DNA from: Actinocorallia populi
Lineage (GTDB): Bacteria > Actinomycetota > Actinomycetes > Streptosporangiales > Streptosporangiaceae
Assembly (NCBI RefSeq): GCF_002995495.1
Contig: NZ_PVZV01000008.1
Coordinates: 310,001 to 374,000 of the forward strand
Length of the DNA stretch: 64,000 nucleotides
Direction: 5' to 3'
Both the position numbers and the translations under genes were made by a program. This document shows, in pieces, positions 49,588-57,311 of this stretch; the first letter of the stretch is position 1; the number at the start of each line of letters is the position of its first letter. Below the pieces are notes generated by a model. The model worked only from the letters and a program-made list of their open reading frames with translations, was not told the origin of the DNA and did no database searches.

Positions 49588-50826
49588 ATGAGCCACGACA
49601 CGAGGCTGAAGAAGGTTCTGAGACGCAGCGCGAACGCCACGGGCGACCTGGTCTCGGGATTGCGCACGGCACTGCCCGCGATGCTCGGCCTCGCGCCGCT
49701 GGTGGCCGTCCTGGTGCTGCTGTTCGCCACCCTGCCGTGGCTGCCGCAGGCCGTGAAACCGCTGCGGCGGCTGGCGAACGCCGAACGGCAGCGGGCCGGG
49801 CGGATACTGGGCCGCGAGATCCCCGAGCCGTACCGGCCTTCGCACGCCTCCGAACTGCAGCAGGGCATCATGATGGTGCGTACTCCCACCTTCTGGCGGG
49901 ACGCCGCCTGGATGGTGGTGCACGGCTTCACCGGCCTGGTCGCGGCCGTGCTCGCGGTCGGAGTGTGGGCGGGGATCCCGTTCACCCTGTCGCTGCCGCT
50001 GTGGTGGTGGGCGGCGCCCGAAGGTTCCCAGGCCGCGTTCATCACCCTGGACAGCTGGCCGAAGGCGCTGACGATGCCGTTCGTCCAGGGCGCCTTCTAC
50101 GTCTTCATCCTGGTCTGGCTCGTGCCGAGGCTCGCGCGATGGCAGGCGCGGTTCGCCGAGCTGATGTTGCGGCCCGCCAGCCGGACCAGCCTCGCCGAGC
50201 GGGTCGAGCAGCTCACCGAGACCCGCGCCGAAGCCCTGGAGGCGCACGGCGCGGAGCTCCGCCGCATCGAACGCGACCTGCACGACGGCACCCAGGCCCA
50301 GCTCGTCGCCGTCGCGCTGCGCCTCGGTCTGGCCGACCGCCGCTTCGACACCGACCCGGAGGCCGCCCGCACTCTCTTCCTCGACGCCAGGGACGGCATC
50401 GAGGAGGCTCTCACCCAGCTGAGGACCGTGATCCGCGGCATCTACCCGCCGATCCTGTCCGACCGGGGCCTGGCCGGAGCCGTGCGCGCCCTCGCCGCCG
50501 GGCAGCCCATCCCCATCGAGACCGAGGTCGACGAAGGACGGGTGCCCGCGGCCGTCGAGGCCGCCGCCTACTTCGTCGTCGCCGAGGCGCTCACCAACGT
50601 CGCCAGGCACAGCGGCGCCGCCCGCGCGTCCGTCACCGTCCGCCGCGACCGGGACCGGCTGCTGATCACCGTGCGGGATGATGGCAAGGGCGGGGCCGAC
50701 GACGGCCGCGGCAGCGGCCTGGCGGGCATCCGCCGCCGGGTGGCGGCGTTCGACGGGGCCACCCGCCTGGACAGCCCGGACGGGGAAGGGACGACGCTCG
50801 AGGTGGAGCTGCCGTGCGGATCGTGA
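49588..50826 (+). CDS. Sensor histidine kinase (HisKA_3 type)
   Basis: A 412-residue kinase. A first membrane segment (about 25-50), a long sensor-like part with further helices (about 120-190), then HisKA_3 with histidine in RIERDLHDGTQAQLVAVAL and a HATPase with VAEALTNVARHSGA and GSGLAGIRRRVAAFDG. ATG 49588 has GAGGTG upstream. The response-regulator start lies 13 bases inside its 3' end. Confidence 0.9.
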   Translation: MSHDTRLKKVLRRSANATGDLVSGLRTALPAMLGLAPLVAVLVLLFATLPWLPQAVKPLRRLANAERQRAGRILGREIPEPYRPSHASELQQGIMMVRTPTFWRDAAWMVVHGFTGLVAAVLAVGVWAGIPFTLSLPLWWWAAPEGSQAAFITLDSWPKALTMPFVQGAFYVFILVWLVPRLARWQARFAELMLRPASRTSLAERVEQLTETRAEALEAHGAELRRIERDLHDGTQAQLVAVALRLGLADRRFDTDPEAARTLFLDARDGIEEALTQLRTVIRGIYPPILSDRGLAGAVRALAAGQPIPIETEVDEGRVPAAVEAAAYFVVAEALTNVARHSGAARASVTVRRDRDRLLITVRDDGKGGADDGRGSGLAGIRRRVAAFDGATRLDSPDGEGTTLEVELPCGS

Positions 50827-51452
50827 TCGCCGAGGACAACGTCCTCCTGCGCGAGGGGCTCGTCCTGCTCCTGAACTCCGAGGGCCACGAGGTCGTCGCG
50901 GTGGTGGGCGACGGCCCCGAGGTGCTCCCGGCCCTGCTCGAGCACCGCCCCGACGCCGCCGTCCTGGACGTCCGGCTGCCGCCCGGCTTCCGCGACGAGG
51001 GGCTGCGCGCCGCGATCCAGGCGCGCAAGGCGCTGCCGGGCCTGCCCGTGCTGGTCCTGTCGCAGTACGTCGAGGAGACCTACGCCGCCGAACTGCTCGC
51101 CGGAGGCGCCGAGGGCGTCGGCTACCTGCTCAAGGACCGGGTGAGCCGGGTCGACGAGTTCCTGGACGCCCTGGGCCGCGTCGCAGGCGGCGGCACAGCC
51201 CTGGACCCGGAGGTCGTCTCCCAGCTGATGACCTCCCGCCGCGACCCCCTCCAGGAGCTCACCCCCCGCGAACGCGAGGTGCTCGGGCTGATGGCGCAGG
51301 GCCTGGACAACACCACCATCGCCACCACACTGGTCATCACCGAGCGCTCCGTCAGCAAGCACATCGGCGCCGTGTTCGCCAAGCTCGGCCTCCCGCCCAC
51401 CGACAGCGGCCACCGCCGCGTCCTCGCCGTCCTGGCCTACCTCAACTCCTGA
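50814..51452 (+). CDS. NarL/FixJ-family response regulator
   Basis: A 212-residue regulator: receiver with VIAEDNVLLREGL, phospho-Asp in AVLDVRLPPG (about 53) and LLKDRV; LuxR HTH at about 150-205 (LTPREREVLGLMAQGLDNTT, VITERSVSKHIGAVFAKLGL). Translated from a GTG overlapping the kinase gene. It probably controls the divergent ABC exporter, like Bce-type or LiaSR-type systems responding to envelope stress. Confidence 0.92.
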   Translation: MRIVIAEDNVLLREGLVLLLNSEGHEVVAVVGDGPEVLPALLEHRPDAAVLDVRLPPGFRDEGLRAAIQARKALPGLPVLVLSQYVEETYAAELLAGGAEGVGYLLKDRVSRVDEFLDALGRVAGGGTALDPEVVSQLMTSRRDPLQELTPREREVLGLMAQGLDNTTIATTLVITERSVSKHIGAVFAKLGLPPTDSGHRRVLAVLAYLNS

Positions 51453-51607
51453 ACGATCCCCGGGACACCGGCTGACCTGCGGTGATCGTACCGGCGGGCA
51501 TCGACGGTACGGATGCTCCGCATAAGAGAGTTCTATTTCCCACGAGCCGCCTCCGAAGTCCAGAGTGATGCGTGCCACATCCCCCTCGGATCCTCGGAGA
51601 GGCACAC

Positions 51608-52807
51608 ATGTCCCACCCCTCACCCCCTCGCCGGGCGGGCACGCTCCAGCTGGCGCTGCTGCTCGTCGGCAGCTGCATGCCCGTGCTCGGGGCCGTCCTG
51701 CTCTCGCCGGTGCTGCCGGCGATGACCGACCATTTCGAGACGACGGCGGGGGCCGACATCCTCGTGCCGGTGGTGCTGACGCTCCCGGCGCTGTTCATCG
51801 CGCTGGGCGCGCCGTTCGCGGGGCTCATCGCCGACCGGTTCGACCGCAAGCGGCTGCTCGTCGGGGGAATGGTCGCCTACTCGGTGTTCGGCACCGCCCC
51901 CCTGTACCTGGACTCCCTGCACGCGATCCTGGCGAGCCGGGCGCTGGTGGGCGTCTGCGAGGCGGCCATCATGACGTGCTGCACCACGCTGATCGCCGAC
52001 TACTGGTCCGGGTCGAAGCGGATCCGCTACCTGGGGTTGCAGACGCTGGTCACCACGGTCGCGGCGACCGCCTTCATCGTGGTCGGCGGCGCGCTCGGGG
52101 CCGCCGGATGGCGGATGCCGTTCTGGTTGTACGCGGTGGCGGCGCTGGCGGCGATCCCCATGGCGCTGTACCTGTGGCAGCCCGAAACCGTCCGCCACGA
52201 GAAGGAGGAGCCGGTCACCTGGCCCTGGCGGAGGCTGGCGCTGCCCGCCTCGATCACCGTCGCCGGCGGGCTGGTGTTCTACACGCTGATCGTGCAGCTG
52301 TCCTTCGTGCTGGACGACGCGGGTGTCTCCAAGACAGCCGCCATCGGCGGTATCACCGCGGTGATGTCGCTGGCCACCGCCGTCGGGGCTGGGCTGTTCG
52401 CCAAGACGTCGCGGCTGGGCGCCCGCCCGCTGCTCGTGGGGGAGTTCGCCCTGGCCGGGGCGGGGCTGCTGCTCGTCGCGGTGGGCGGACCCCTGCCGCT
52501 GATCATCCTGGGCGCCGTGCTCACCGGTTTCGCCACCGGGATGCTCCTGCCCACCCTCGTCACCTGGGCGGTGAACGGGCTGCCGTTCGCCCAGCGCGGG
52601 CGCGGCACCGGGATCTGGACGGCCGCGCTGTTCCTCGGGGAGTTCCTCTCGCCGCTCGCCGTCGGGGCGCTCGCCGCGGCCACCGCCGGTCTCGGGGCCT
52701 CCCTCGCCATCCTCGGCGGAGCCTCCATCCTGCTGGCCGTGCTGGTCGCCACCGTCCTGGCCGTCCCGTCCGGCGCGTTCGGCCCCGCGGAACCCGCCGC
52801 GGCCTGA
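51608..52807 (+). CDS. MFS transporter
   Basis: A 399-residue, 12-segment major facilitator. Motif A is GLIADRFDRKRLLVG between segments 2 and 3 (about 74-88); an intracellular loop at about 195 separates the halves. It resembles drug-proton antiporters of the 12-TM group. The ATG at 51608 has GGAGAGGC upstream. No regulator is adjacent; substrate unknown. The 155 bases upstream hold no gene. Confidence 0.88.
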   Translation: MSHPSPPRRAGTLQLALLLVGSCMPVLGAVLLSPVLPAMTDHFETTAGADILVPVVLTLPALFIALGAPFAGLIADRFDRKRLLVGGMVAYSVFGTAPLYLDSLHAILASRALVGVCEAAIMTCCTTLIADYWSGSKRIRYLGLQTLVTTVAATAFIVVGGALGAAGWRMPFWLYAVAALAAIPMALYLWQPETVRHEKEEPVTWPWRRLALPASITVAGGLVFYTLIVQLSFVLDDAGVSKTAAIGGITAVMSLATAVGAGLFAKTSRLGARPLLVGEFALAGAGLLLVAVGGPLPLIILGAVLTGFATGMLLPTLVTWAVNGLPFAQRGRGTGIWTAALFLGEFLSPLAVGALAAATAGLGASLAILGGASILLAVLVATVLAVPSGAFGPAEPAAA

Positions 52808-52823
52808 CCTGCACGAACGCACC

Positions 52824-52853
52824 GGAGGCGCGGGCGCCCGAGGCCGCGCCTCC
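52824..52853. terminator. Hairpin downstream of the MFS gene
   Basis: GGAGGCGCGG pairs with CCGCGCCTCC over a 10-base loop, 16 bases past the MFS stop. Confidence 0.6.
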
Positions 52854-52936
52854 GCCGCCGCGTCCGGGCCGCCGGTGGCGCAAGCGACACGCCGCTCGCG
52901 GTTAGGAGCGATCACGGTCCGGGGATTGTCAGGTTC

Positions 52937-54013
52937 GTGGACGTTGAGGCCGGGCTGCGGCGCAGGACATTGAAAGCCGGACACCGGCTGCTCGTGGTGG
53001 TGCTGGCGACCCTGGCGGTCTGGGCGGTCTGGCAGGTGCGGACCGTGGCGATCCCCGTCCTGGTGGCGGTCTTCATCGCCTCGGCCACGGTGCCGCCCGC
53101 GCACTGGCTGATGCGGCGCGGCATGCATCCGGCCCCGGCCACCACCGTGGTGTGGCTCGGGCTGGTCGCCGCGGCGGCGCTGCTGGTGACGCTGCTCATC
53201 CCCGTCACCGTGGCCGGCATCGACGACCTGACGTTCAACCTCGACAGGTTCGTCGCCCGCCTCCAGGGCACCGCCGTCCGGTTCGGCGTGGACGAGGCGC
53301 GCTTCACCGACCTGGGCGACCAGGCCCGGCAGTGGCTCTCCGAGCAGTCGGGGCGGATCGCCGGGGGAGCGCTCACCGGCGTCATCGCGACCGGCGAGAT
53401 CCTCATCGGCGCCGTGCTCGCGCTCGTCCTGGCGATCTACTTCACCCACGGCGGCCCGAACCTGCTCGTCTGGCTCACCGAGCTGCTGCCCGAGTCGTCC
53501 CGCGAGGAGACCCGCACGGGCGCGTCCATCGTCTTCCACGTCGTGGGCCGGTACATGCGGGGCGTGGCGCTGGTGGGCTTCGTGGACGGGTTCTTCATCG
53601 GCATCGGCCTGCTGCTCCTGGGCGTCCCGCTGGCGATACCGCTGGCCATGCTGACCTGGATCGGCGCCTTCCTGCCGATCGTCGGGGCGTTCCTCGCCGG
53701 GCTCCTGGCCGCGGTCGTGGCGTTCATCGCCAAGGGCTGGATCGCCGCGCTGGCCGTCGTCGCCCTCACCATCGCGGTCCAGCAGATCGAGGGCCACGTG
53801 CTGGCCCCCCAGATCTACGGCCGCGCCCTCGACCTGCCGGGCCCCGTCATCCTCATCGCCATCGCCCTCGGCAGCACCCTCGCCGGCATCGCGGGCGCCT
53901 TCCTCGCCGCCCCCGTGACCTCCGCCGTGGTGGCGCTCCTGCACCACCGGGCCGAAGTCCGGGAGCGGCCCGCACAAAAAAATCTTGGTACGTCGGGAAT
54001 TGAGTCTGGGTGA
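52937..54013 (+). CDS. AI-2E-family permease (paralog 2)
   Basis: A 358-residue protein matching the gene at 42408 almost block for block (AIPVLVAVFIASATVPPAHW, TGVIATGEILIGAVLALVLA, IYFTHGG, GVPLAIPLAMLTWIGAFLPI, QQIEGHVLAPQIYGRALDL). It lacks the long polar tail of paralog 1. The two are recent or strongly constrained duplicates 9 kb apart. The GTG at 52937 is the start. The stop codon lies inside the HAIR element of the next gene. Confidence 0.88.
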   Translation: MDVEAGLRRRTLKAGHRLLVVVLATLAVWAVWQVRTVAIPVLVAVFIASATVPPAHWLMRRGMHPAPATTVVWLGLVAAAALLVTLLIPVTVAGIDDLTFNLDRFVARLQGTAVRFGVDEARFTDLGDQARQWLSEQSGRIAGGALTGVIATGEILIGAVLALVLAIYFTHGGPNLLVWLTELLPESSREETRTGASIVFHVVGRYMRGVALVGFVDGFFIGIGLLLLGVPLAIPLAMLTWIGAFLPIVGAFLAGLLAAVVAFIAKGWIAALAVVALTIAVQQIEGHVLAPQIYGRALDLPGPVILIAIALGSTLAGIAGAFLAAPVTSAVVALLHHRAEVRERPAQKNLGTSGIESG

Positions 54014-54017
54014 CTCA
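54000..54017. promoter_or_regulatory. HAIR element (HspR operator)
   Basis: TTGAGT-CTGGGTG-ACTCA matches the actinobacterial HAIR consensus CTTGAGT-N7-ACTCAAG except at the outermost bases. It sits 54 bases before the hsp20 start. HspR would repress hsp20 until heat or misfolding titrates it. The element contains the TGA stop of the preceding permease gene. Confidence 0.85.
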
Positions 54018-54071
54018 TGTTTTCTCAGTCGAGACCCGTAAGACGGGGTCGAGGGAGAAGGAGAAGAGAAC

Positions 54072-54539
54072 ATGAGCACTGTGTCGCTGTGGCGCTGGGA
54101 CCCGTTCGCCGAGTTCGACGGCCTGGTCCGGGAGGCGCTCGCCCCGCGCAGGGGCGAGGTGCGGGAGCGCGGTTTCGTGCCCGCCGCCGAGGTCGTCCGC
54201 CGGGAGCAGGATGCCGTGGTCAGCGTCGAGCTGCCGGGCGTGGACGCGGCCAGGGACGTCGCCGTCGAGGTGCACGCCGGCCGGCTGGTCGTGCGCGGTG
54301 AGCGCCGCGACGAGCGGTCCGGCGAGCGGGGCCGCCGCGAGCTCCGCTACGGCGCCTTCCGCCGGGAGTTCGTCCTGCCCGACCACGTGACCCCCGAGGC
54401 GGTCACCGCCACCTACGACGCGGGGATCCTGAACGTCCGGGTCGCCGGCGCCTTCGCCGACGCCGAACCCCACCGCGTCCCCATCACCACCGGCGGCGCC
54501 GAGCGCGCCGCCGTCGAGAAGGGGGAGCCGGCCGCCTGA
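54072..54539 (+). CDS. Hsp20 / alpha-crystallin-family small heat-shock protein
   Basis: A 155-residue holdase chaperone. WRWDPFAEFDGLVREAL at the N-terminus, then the alpha-crystallin domain (about 38-130: DAVVSVELPGVDAARDVAVE, LVVRGERRDER, YGAFRREFVLPDHVTPEAVT, YDAGILNVRVA). The conserved A-x-x-x-n-GvL motif appears as ATYDAGILNV. AAGGAGAAGAGAAC precedes ATG. Regulation by HspR is indicated by the HAIR element. Confidence 0.94.
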   Translation: MSTVSLWRWDPFAEFDGLVREALAPRRGEVRERGFVPAAEVVRREQDAVVSVELPGVDAARDVAVEVHAGRLVVRGERRDERSGERGRRELRYGAFRREFVLPDHVTPEAVTATYDAGILNVRVAGAFADAEPHRVPITTGGAERAAVEKGEPAA

Positions 54540-54562
54540 CCCCGGCCCGCGATCCCGTTCAC

Positions 54563-54592
54563 AGGCCCGGCCCTCCCTGGAGGGCCGGGCCT
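54563..54592. terminator. Terminator after hsp20
   Basis: AGGCCCGGCCCTC pairs with GAGGGCCGGGCCT (13 bases) over CCTG, followed by CTTCGT. Confidence 0.85.
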
Positions 54593-54700
54593 CTTCGTGC
54601 GCCACCCCGCGGGGGAGATTCCTTCCTGCTGACGCCCTGCTGCGGCGAAAAGCGACATACGATCGATCTTCCCCTTCCCGATCCAGGATTCCGGTGGAGC

Positions 54701-55528
54701 ATGACCGACAGAGCCAACACCCTCCCGGCACAGCCCGAACCCGCCCCCTCCGACGCTTCGGTGCCGTCCTCGGCCCGCATGTGGAACTACTGGATCGGCG
54801 GCGAGCACTACCACCCGGTGGACAAGGAGGCGGCCGACGCCGCCGCCGAGCTCTACCCCGAGGTCCCGCGCATCGCCCGCACCGCCCGCCTGTTCCTCGG
54901 CCGCGCCGTCACCCACCTCGCCGGGGAGGCCGGGGTCCGGCAGTTCCTCGACCTGGGGTCCGGCCTGCCCGTGGACGACAACGTCCACGAGATCGCCCAG
55001 CGCGTCGCGCCGGCGTCCCGGGTCGTCTACGTCGACAACGAGCCGCTCGTCCTCGAGCACTCCGCCGCCCTGCTGGCCTCCCGCCCCGAAGGGCGCTGCG
55101 GCTACGTCGACTCCGACGTGCGGAACGTGGAGCACATCCTGGAGCGGGCCGCCGAGGTCCTGGACCTCACCCGGCCGGTCGCGGTGCTGATGCTCGGCAT
55201 CCTGGGCAACATCGCCGACGACGCCGAGGCCGCCTCGATCGTGGCGCGGTTCACGGCGGACCTCGTACCGGGCAGCCACCTGGTCGTCAACGACGGCATC
55301 GACACGCCCGAGCGCGTGGCGGCCGCCGCGCGGCACAACGCCCGGCACGCCGAGTCGGCCTACCACAACCGCAGCCCGCAGCAGATCGCGTCGTTCTTCA
55401 CCGGCCTGGAACTGCTCGAGCCCGGCCTGGTCCCCACCTCCCGCTGGCGCCCGGGGACCGCCCCCGACCAGATCGAGGAGATCGGCTCGGTCTGCGGCGT
55501 GGCGGTCAAGAGGCAGCGCACCGGTTGA
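54701..55528 (+). CDS. S-adenosyl methyltransferase of the PF04672 (DUF574) family
   Basis: A 275-residue protein with the family marker SARMWNYWIGGEHYHPVDKE, then the SAM-binding fold (FLDLGSGLPVDDNVHEIAQ, VVYVDNEPLVLEHS, RPVAVLMLGILGNIADD). This family is greatly expanded in Streptosporangiales and Streptomyces, and its substrates are mostly unknown. It precedes a MerR regulator whose operator overlaps its stop codon. Confidence 0.88.
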   Translation: MTDRANTLPAQPEPAPSDASVPSSARMWNYWIGGEHYHPVDKEAADAAAELYPEVPRIARTARLFLGRAVTHLAGEAGVRQFLDLGSGLPVDDNVHEIAQRVAPASRVVYVDNEPLVLEHSAALLASRPEGRCGYVDSDVRNVEHILERAAEVLDLTRPVAVLMLGILGNIADDAEAASIVARFTADLVPGSHLVVNDGIDTPERVAAAARHNARHAESAYHNRSPQQIASFFTGLELLEPGLVPTSRWRPGTAPDQIEEIGSVCGVAVKRQRTG

Positions 55529-55545
55529 CCCTGACGCGACGTCAA
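55525..55545. promoter_or_regulatory. MerR-type operator
   Basis: TTGAC and GTCAA with an 11-base spacer, 17 bases before the MerR gene and including the TGA stop of the methyltransferase. TTGACC/GTCAAGG arrangements are typical of actinomycete MerR promoters. Confidence 0.5.
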
Positions 55546-55561
55546 GGTGTTCCATGAGGGC

Positions 55562-56320
55562 ATGCGGATCGGCGAACTCGCCGCGCTGGTCGGGGTCTCC
55601 ACCCGGACCGTGCGGCACTACCACCACCTGGGCCTGCTGCCCGAACCCGTGCGGCGCGTCAACGGGTACCGGGAGTACCGCCTGCGGGACGCCGTACTGC
55701 TCGCCCGAGTCCGGCGGCTCGCCGAGCTGGGGATGCCCCTGGACGAGATCCGCGGCGTGACGGCCGGCGACCGGGGCCGGGAGCTGCGCGAGGTGCTCCT
55801 GGAACTGGACGCCGACCTCGCCCGGCAGCAGGAGGAGCTCGCGGCCAGGCGGCGGCGGCTCGCGGCGCTGCTGGCCGAGGCCGACCTCCACCCGGATTCG
55901 GCGGTCTCCCCGGAGATGGCCGCGATCCTGCGCGACCTGCCCGCCCCGGGATCGAAGTTCGCCGAGTTCGACCGCGAGATGCTGGCCCTGGTCGACACGG
56001 CGGCCGACGCCGGGCAGCGCGCGCAGTGGCTGGCGATGCTGGAGCCGCTCACCGCCCCCGAGGCCGTCGCCCGGGGACACGAGCTGTACCGGCGGCTCGA
56101 CGAGCTCGCCGACGCCGCTCCGGACGACCCCCGCGTCACCGCACTGGCGTCCGACCTGGTGGCGCACCTGCCGCCGGAGCTGGCGTCGGGGATGGCCGCG
56201 AACACGGATGTCGACGGGCAGCGGGTCCCGCAGTGGCTGGCCGACCTCTCCGTCGAAGTGACCCCCGCTCAGACGGAGGTCTTCCGTCTGGTCGTGACCA
56301 TGCTGAAGGAGCGGACATGA
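55562..56320 (+). CDS. MerR-family regulator
   Basis: A 252-residue regulator. The winged HTH (1-70: MRIGELAALVGVSTRTVRHY, LGLLPEPVRRVNGYREYRLR) is followed by a coiled coil (about 85-110) and a long helical effector domain of unknown ligand. ATG 55562 begins the standard motif. It overlaps the membrane protein gene by ATGA, so it may control that gene and itself. Confidence 0.9.
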   Translation: MRIGELAALVGVSTRTVRHYHHLGLLPEPVRRVNGYREYRLRDAVLLARVRRLAELGMPLDEIRGVTAGDRGRELREVLLELDADLARQQEELAARRRRLAALLAEADLHPDSAVSPEMAAILRDLPAPGSKFAEFDREMLALVDTAADAGQRAQWLAMLEPLTAPEAVARGHELYRRLDELADAAPDDPRVTALASDLVAHLPPELASGMAANTDVDGQRVPQWLADLSVEVTPAQTEVFRLVVTMLKERT

Positions 56321-57171
56321 CCCTCCGCCTCGCCCGGACCGCCCTCTACGCCATCATCCCCGCCGAAGTGCTCCTGGTGCTGCTTCTCGTCGCCGATGTC
56401 CCCCTTCCCGCTCCGCTCGTCGCGGGCGCCGAGGTCATCGTCATGGCCGTGCTCCTGCTGGAGCTCACGGCGGCCACCCGCCTCTATCTGGCGGCCCGCC
56501 GCGACGGCCTGGGACGGCGGGAGTCGGCGCGTGCCGTCTACGAGGAACTGGTCCCGCGCCAGGTCCGCCGCCTCATGGGCTTCGACCTCAGGGGCCTGGC
56601 CAGCCTCGTGCTGTGGCTGGCCCGCCGCCGCGACGTGCCGCCCGGCGCCGTCCCCGTGGGCTACTCCAAGGGACAGACGACGACCATGCTGATGTTCCTG
56701 TTCGCGATGGTCGTGGAGCTGGTCGGCCTGGAGTTCCTGCTCCGCGCCCTGGACTGGCCTGCCGCCGTCCGCGTCGCGGTCCTCGTCATCGACCTCTACT
56801 CCGTTCTCATCGTCCTGGCCGTGATCGCCTCCTGCGTCACCCGCCCCCACCTCGTCACCCCGGACGAGTTGCGCCTGCGCTACGGCGTCTTCTTCGACCT
56901 GCGCGTCCCCCGCCACCTCATCAAGTCCGTCCGGACCTCCCGCAACTACAACGAGACCGGCCTCGTCACCCTCGCGGACGGCCGGCTGGCCCTCGCCGTC
57001 TCCTCCCAGACCAACGTGGTCGTCGAGCTCGCCGAGCCCGTCACCGTCACCCGCCCCCTGGGCCGCCAGGCCCCGGCCGCCACCTTGCGCTTCTTCGCCG
57101 ACGACCCGGACCTCGCCCACGGTGCCCTGCGGCCCCGAACCGATCGGGACCCCGTCCTCGACCCCGCCTGA
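56317..57171 (+). CDS. Membrane protein co-encoded with MerR
   Basis: A 284-residue protein with four or five membrane segments (about 6-24, 30-50, 128-150, 158-180) and a soluble C-terminal domain of about 90 residues (LRLRYGVFFDLRVPRHLIKS, then VTLADGRLALAVSSQTNVVV). The C-terminal part resembles a PH-like bPH domain. I do not recognise the full family. Its start is fixed by the ATGA overlap with the MerR gene. Confidence 0.8.
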   Translation: MTLRLARTALYAIIPAEVLLVLLLVADVPLPAPLVAGAEVIVMAVLLLELTAATRLYLAARRDGLGRRESARAVYEELVPRQVRRLMGFDLRGLASLVLWLARRRDVPPGAVPVGYSKGQTTTMLMFLFAMVVELVGLEFLLRALDWPAAVRVAVLVIDLYSVLIVLAVIASCVTRPHLVTPDELRLRYGVFFDLRVPRHLIKSVRTSRNYNETGLVTLADGRLALAVSSQTNVVVELAEPVTVTRPLGRQAPAATLRFFADDPDLAHGALRPRTDRDPVLDPA

Positions 57172-57237
57172 GAGGCGGCGGGCGTCACTCCGGACGGTTT
57201 CGCGGCAGCGGCCCTGGGTTCATCCTGCATTAGGGTC

Positions 57238-57277
57238 TCATCAGCGATACTCTCTTGAGAGATGGTATCGCTGATGA
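57238..57277. promoter_or_regulatory. 40-base interrupted palindrome ahead of the DUF234-type ATPase
   Basis: TCATCAGCGATAC and GTATCGCTGATGA are perfect 13-base arms. Between them TCTC-TTGA-GAGA extends the stem with a TG bulge. It lies 35-74 bases before the ATPase start. It could be an operator or an RNA hairpin in the leader. It is AT-richer than its surroundings. Confidence 0.75.
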
Positions 57278-57311
57278 AACTATTCTTGGTGAGAGTTGGT
57301 CGGGGGCGCTC

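Noticed and set aside
51620-54079. 819-codon minus-strand frame opposite the MFS and AI-2E genes
   Set aside because: Gln/Asp/Arg-rich antisense artefact without any recognisable domain.
57255-57311. Upstream start for the DUF234-type ATPase
   Set aside because: It would translate part of the 40-base palindrome, and the family begins at the FVGRQREL motif just after 57312.
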